A DNA stretch of 5,762 bases from Dehalococcoidales bacterium (lineage in GTDB: Bacteria > Chloroflexota > Dehalococcoidia > Dehalococcoidales > Fen-1064). The notes beneath the pieces are model-generated. The model worked only from the letters and a program-made list of their open reading frames with translations. It did no database searches and had not been told where the DNA came from. The translations under genes and the position numbers were made by a program. Of this stretch, positions 4,786 through 5,762 are shown piece after piece (position 1 is the stretch's first letter; every line of letters begins with the position of its first letter). The stretch spans positions 1 to 5,762 of the forward strand of contig JAFGHZ010000039.1 of assembly GCA_016929875.1 (NCBI GenBank), read 5' to 3'.

Positions 4786-5762
4786 ATGAAAAAGCAAAAC
4801 TGTATCGTCATTACAATACTGGTAATCTTAATTGTCCCGATTATCGCGGGTACTCAACTGGTATCGGGACAAAACAGTGAGCCATTGTCTTCCCATATTG
4901 ATCAGTATATACAGGAACAGATGGCACAGAAAAATATCGTTGGAATGTCTGTGGTGATTGTCCAGGAAGAAGAAATCACCTACCTCAAAGGTTTTGGCTC
5001 CGCCAGTCTCGAAAAGCACACTATGGTTACTCCCCGAACTATTTTCGACCTGGCGTCTTGCAGTAAATCGTTCACCGCCATGGCGGTTCTCCTGTTATGG
5101 AACGAAGGTTTGATTGACCTTGACAAACCCCTCAAATATTACATCCCTGAATTCAGTATGGAAGATGAAGAGATATCAGCGCAGATAACGGTAAAGCAAT
5201 TATTAAATCAAACTAGCGGCATTCCGGGTAATATCCATGAACCGGTGGCTTTCCAATGCAAGGACGACCCTCAGGACAAAAATGCTTTCGAAATACTGAT
5301 AGAGGCGATGAAAAACATCCGTACCAACCGGCCTCCCGGCTCTTCTTTCGAATACACGAATCTCAACTATTCCTTACTGGGCGCACTGGTGGAGAAAGTC
5401 AGCGGAAAATGCTTCGAGGATTTTATGGAAGAGCGGATTTTTACACCTTTAGGTATGACCAATTCCACCACCAAGCCGGACGTCGCGGCCAGTCTCGATC
5501 GAGCGGATGGGCACCAGATGGTCCTGGGGAAAATAATTTCCCGTAATATACCGGTGTACCGCAGTGCCGTCCCGGCGGGCTGGGTGATGTCCTCCGGAGA
5601 AGACATGGCTAAATGGATGATTGTCAATCTGAACGACGGGATGCTGGATGACAAGCAAATCATACCTGCCAGAGTTATAGAGGAAATGGAAACGCCCGAT
5701 ATAAACCTCATTAAAGACGGGGAAGAAGCGAGTTATGGTATGGGCTGGTTCATTGATAAAGA
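4786..5762 (+). CDS. Serine hydrolase, class C beta-lactamase / PBP4*-like, exported (C terminus cut by window edge)
   Basis: The frame is open from ATG 4786-4788 to the right edge, giving 325 complete residues; an in-frame TAA at 4777-4779 makes this the first start. The N terminus is a signal peptide or membrane anchor: KKQN followed by a hydrophobic stretch at about 6-26 (CIVITILVILIVPIIAG). The body matches the beta-lactamase/transpeptidase-like family (Pfam PF00144): GMSVVIVQ-x-x-x-I-x-Y-x-KGFG (53-71), SxxK as S91-C-S-K94 with the expected nucleophile Ser91 and base Lys94, ITVKQLLNQTSGIP (134-147), and YxN as Y190-T-N192 in FEYTNLNYSLLG. PLGM and the GYGMGW-like segment at the end are also typical. 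The third motif (H/K-x-G) usually comes shortly after this point, so it should lie outside the window. Members include D-aminopeptidases, esterases and cell-wall enzymes; the substrate cannot be told, and antibiotic resistance should not be assumed. Confidence 0.9.
   Translation, partial: MKKQNCIVITILVILIVPIIAGTQLVSGQNSEPLSSHIDQYIQEQMAQKNIVGMSVVIVQEEEITYLKGFGSASLEKHTMVTPRTIFDLASCSKSFTAMAVLLLWNEGLIDLDKPLKYYIPEFSMEDEEISAQITVKQLLNQTSGIPGNIHEPVAFQCKDDPQDKNAFEILIEAMKNIRTNRPPGSSFEYTNLNYSLLGALVEKVSGKCFEDFMEERIFTPLGMTNSTTKPDVAASLDRADGHQMVLGKIISRNIPVYRSAVPAGWVMSSGEDMAKWMIVNLNDGMLDDKQIIPARVIEEMETPDINLIKDGEEASYGMGWFIDK

Noticed and set aside
4786..5762. Reading the serine hydrolase as an antibiotic-resistance beta-lactamase
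   Set aside because: The family is broad and mostly peptidases and esterases; nothing visible, including the genomic context, indicates resistance.
1..5762. A new defence, mobile or biosynthetic system
   Set aside because: All genes are recognisable housekeeping or common enzyme families, with no repeats of CRISPR type, no transposase or integrase, and no unexplained long open frame.

Overview
The window reads as an ordinary bacterial chromosomal segment of roughly balanced base composition. It carries a run of housekeeping genes on the minus strand and one divergently transcribed serine-hydrolase gene at the right edge. I see no mobile element, CRISPR array, tRNA or rRNA. The lineage cannot be fixed from sequence alone. 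The compact operon with 1-4 nt overlaps, the GC-rich intergenic hairpins and the form of the MiaA C-terminal motif (THRFVRHQYAWFR) remind me of Chloroflexota, possibly Dehalococcoidia. That is a guess from memory, not a demonstrated placement.

Layout from left to right: (1) 1-358, the N-terminal 119 residues of a GNAT-like protein on the minus strand, cut by the window edge, with an extended -10 promoter candidate at 395-403. (2) 359-639, a 281-nt gap with no gene, holding two strong GC-rich hairpins (507-532 and 543-563) built from the same heptamer. (3) 640-1224, a GloB/YcbL-like metallo-beta-lactamase-fold hydrolase starting at GTG with a strong ribosome binding site. (4) 1265-2185 miaA and (5) 2182-2940 tpiA, overlapping by 4 nt. 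(6) 2941-3012, a 72-nt gap with a promoter-like sequence that could start a tpiA-miaA-hydrolase unit. (7) 3013-3378 yraN, 3375-4010 rnhB and 4010-4639 tmk, packed with 4-nt and 1-nt overlaps. (8) 4640-4785, a divergent intergenic region with promoter-like elements in both directions whose -35 boxes share the same bases. (9) 4786-5762, a plus-strand gene for an exported class C beta-lactamase-type serine hydrolase, cut by the right edge just before its third catalytic motif would be expected.

On the minus strand the transcription order is tmk - rnhB - yraN - tpiA - miaA - hydrolase, then the GNAT-like gene after the hairpin gap. The products are general housekeeping functions: dTTP synthesis (Tmk), removal of ribonucleotides from DNA (RNase HII), an uncharacterised nuclease-fold protein usually found beside rnhB (YraN), glycolysis/gluconeogenesis (TpiA), tRNA A37 prenylation (MiaA) and probable thioester hydrolysis (the MBL-fold protein). 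They do not form one pathway; the arrangement looks like a co-expressed growth cluster. The serine hydrolase is unrelated in function and is a separate transcription unit.

I found no convincing new biological system here. The items most worth a second look are the paired hairpins with four copies of one heptamer, the overlapping divergent promoters, and the altered conserved motifs in MiaA and Tmk.
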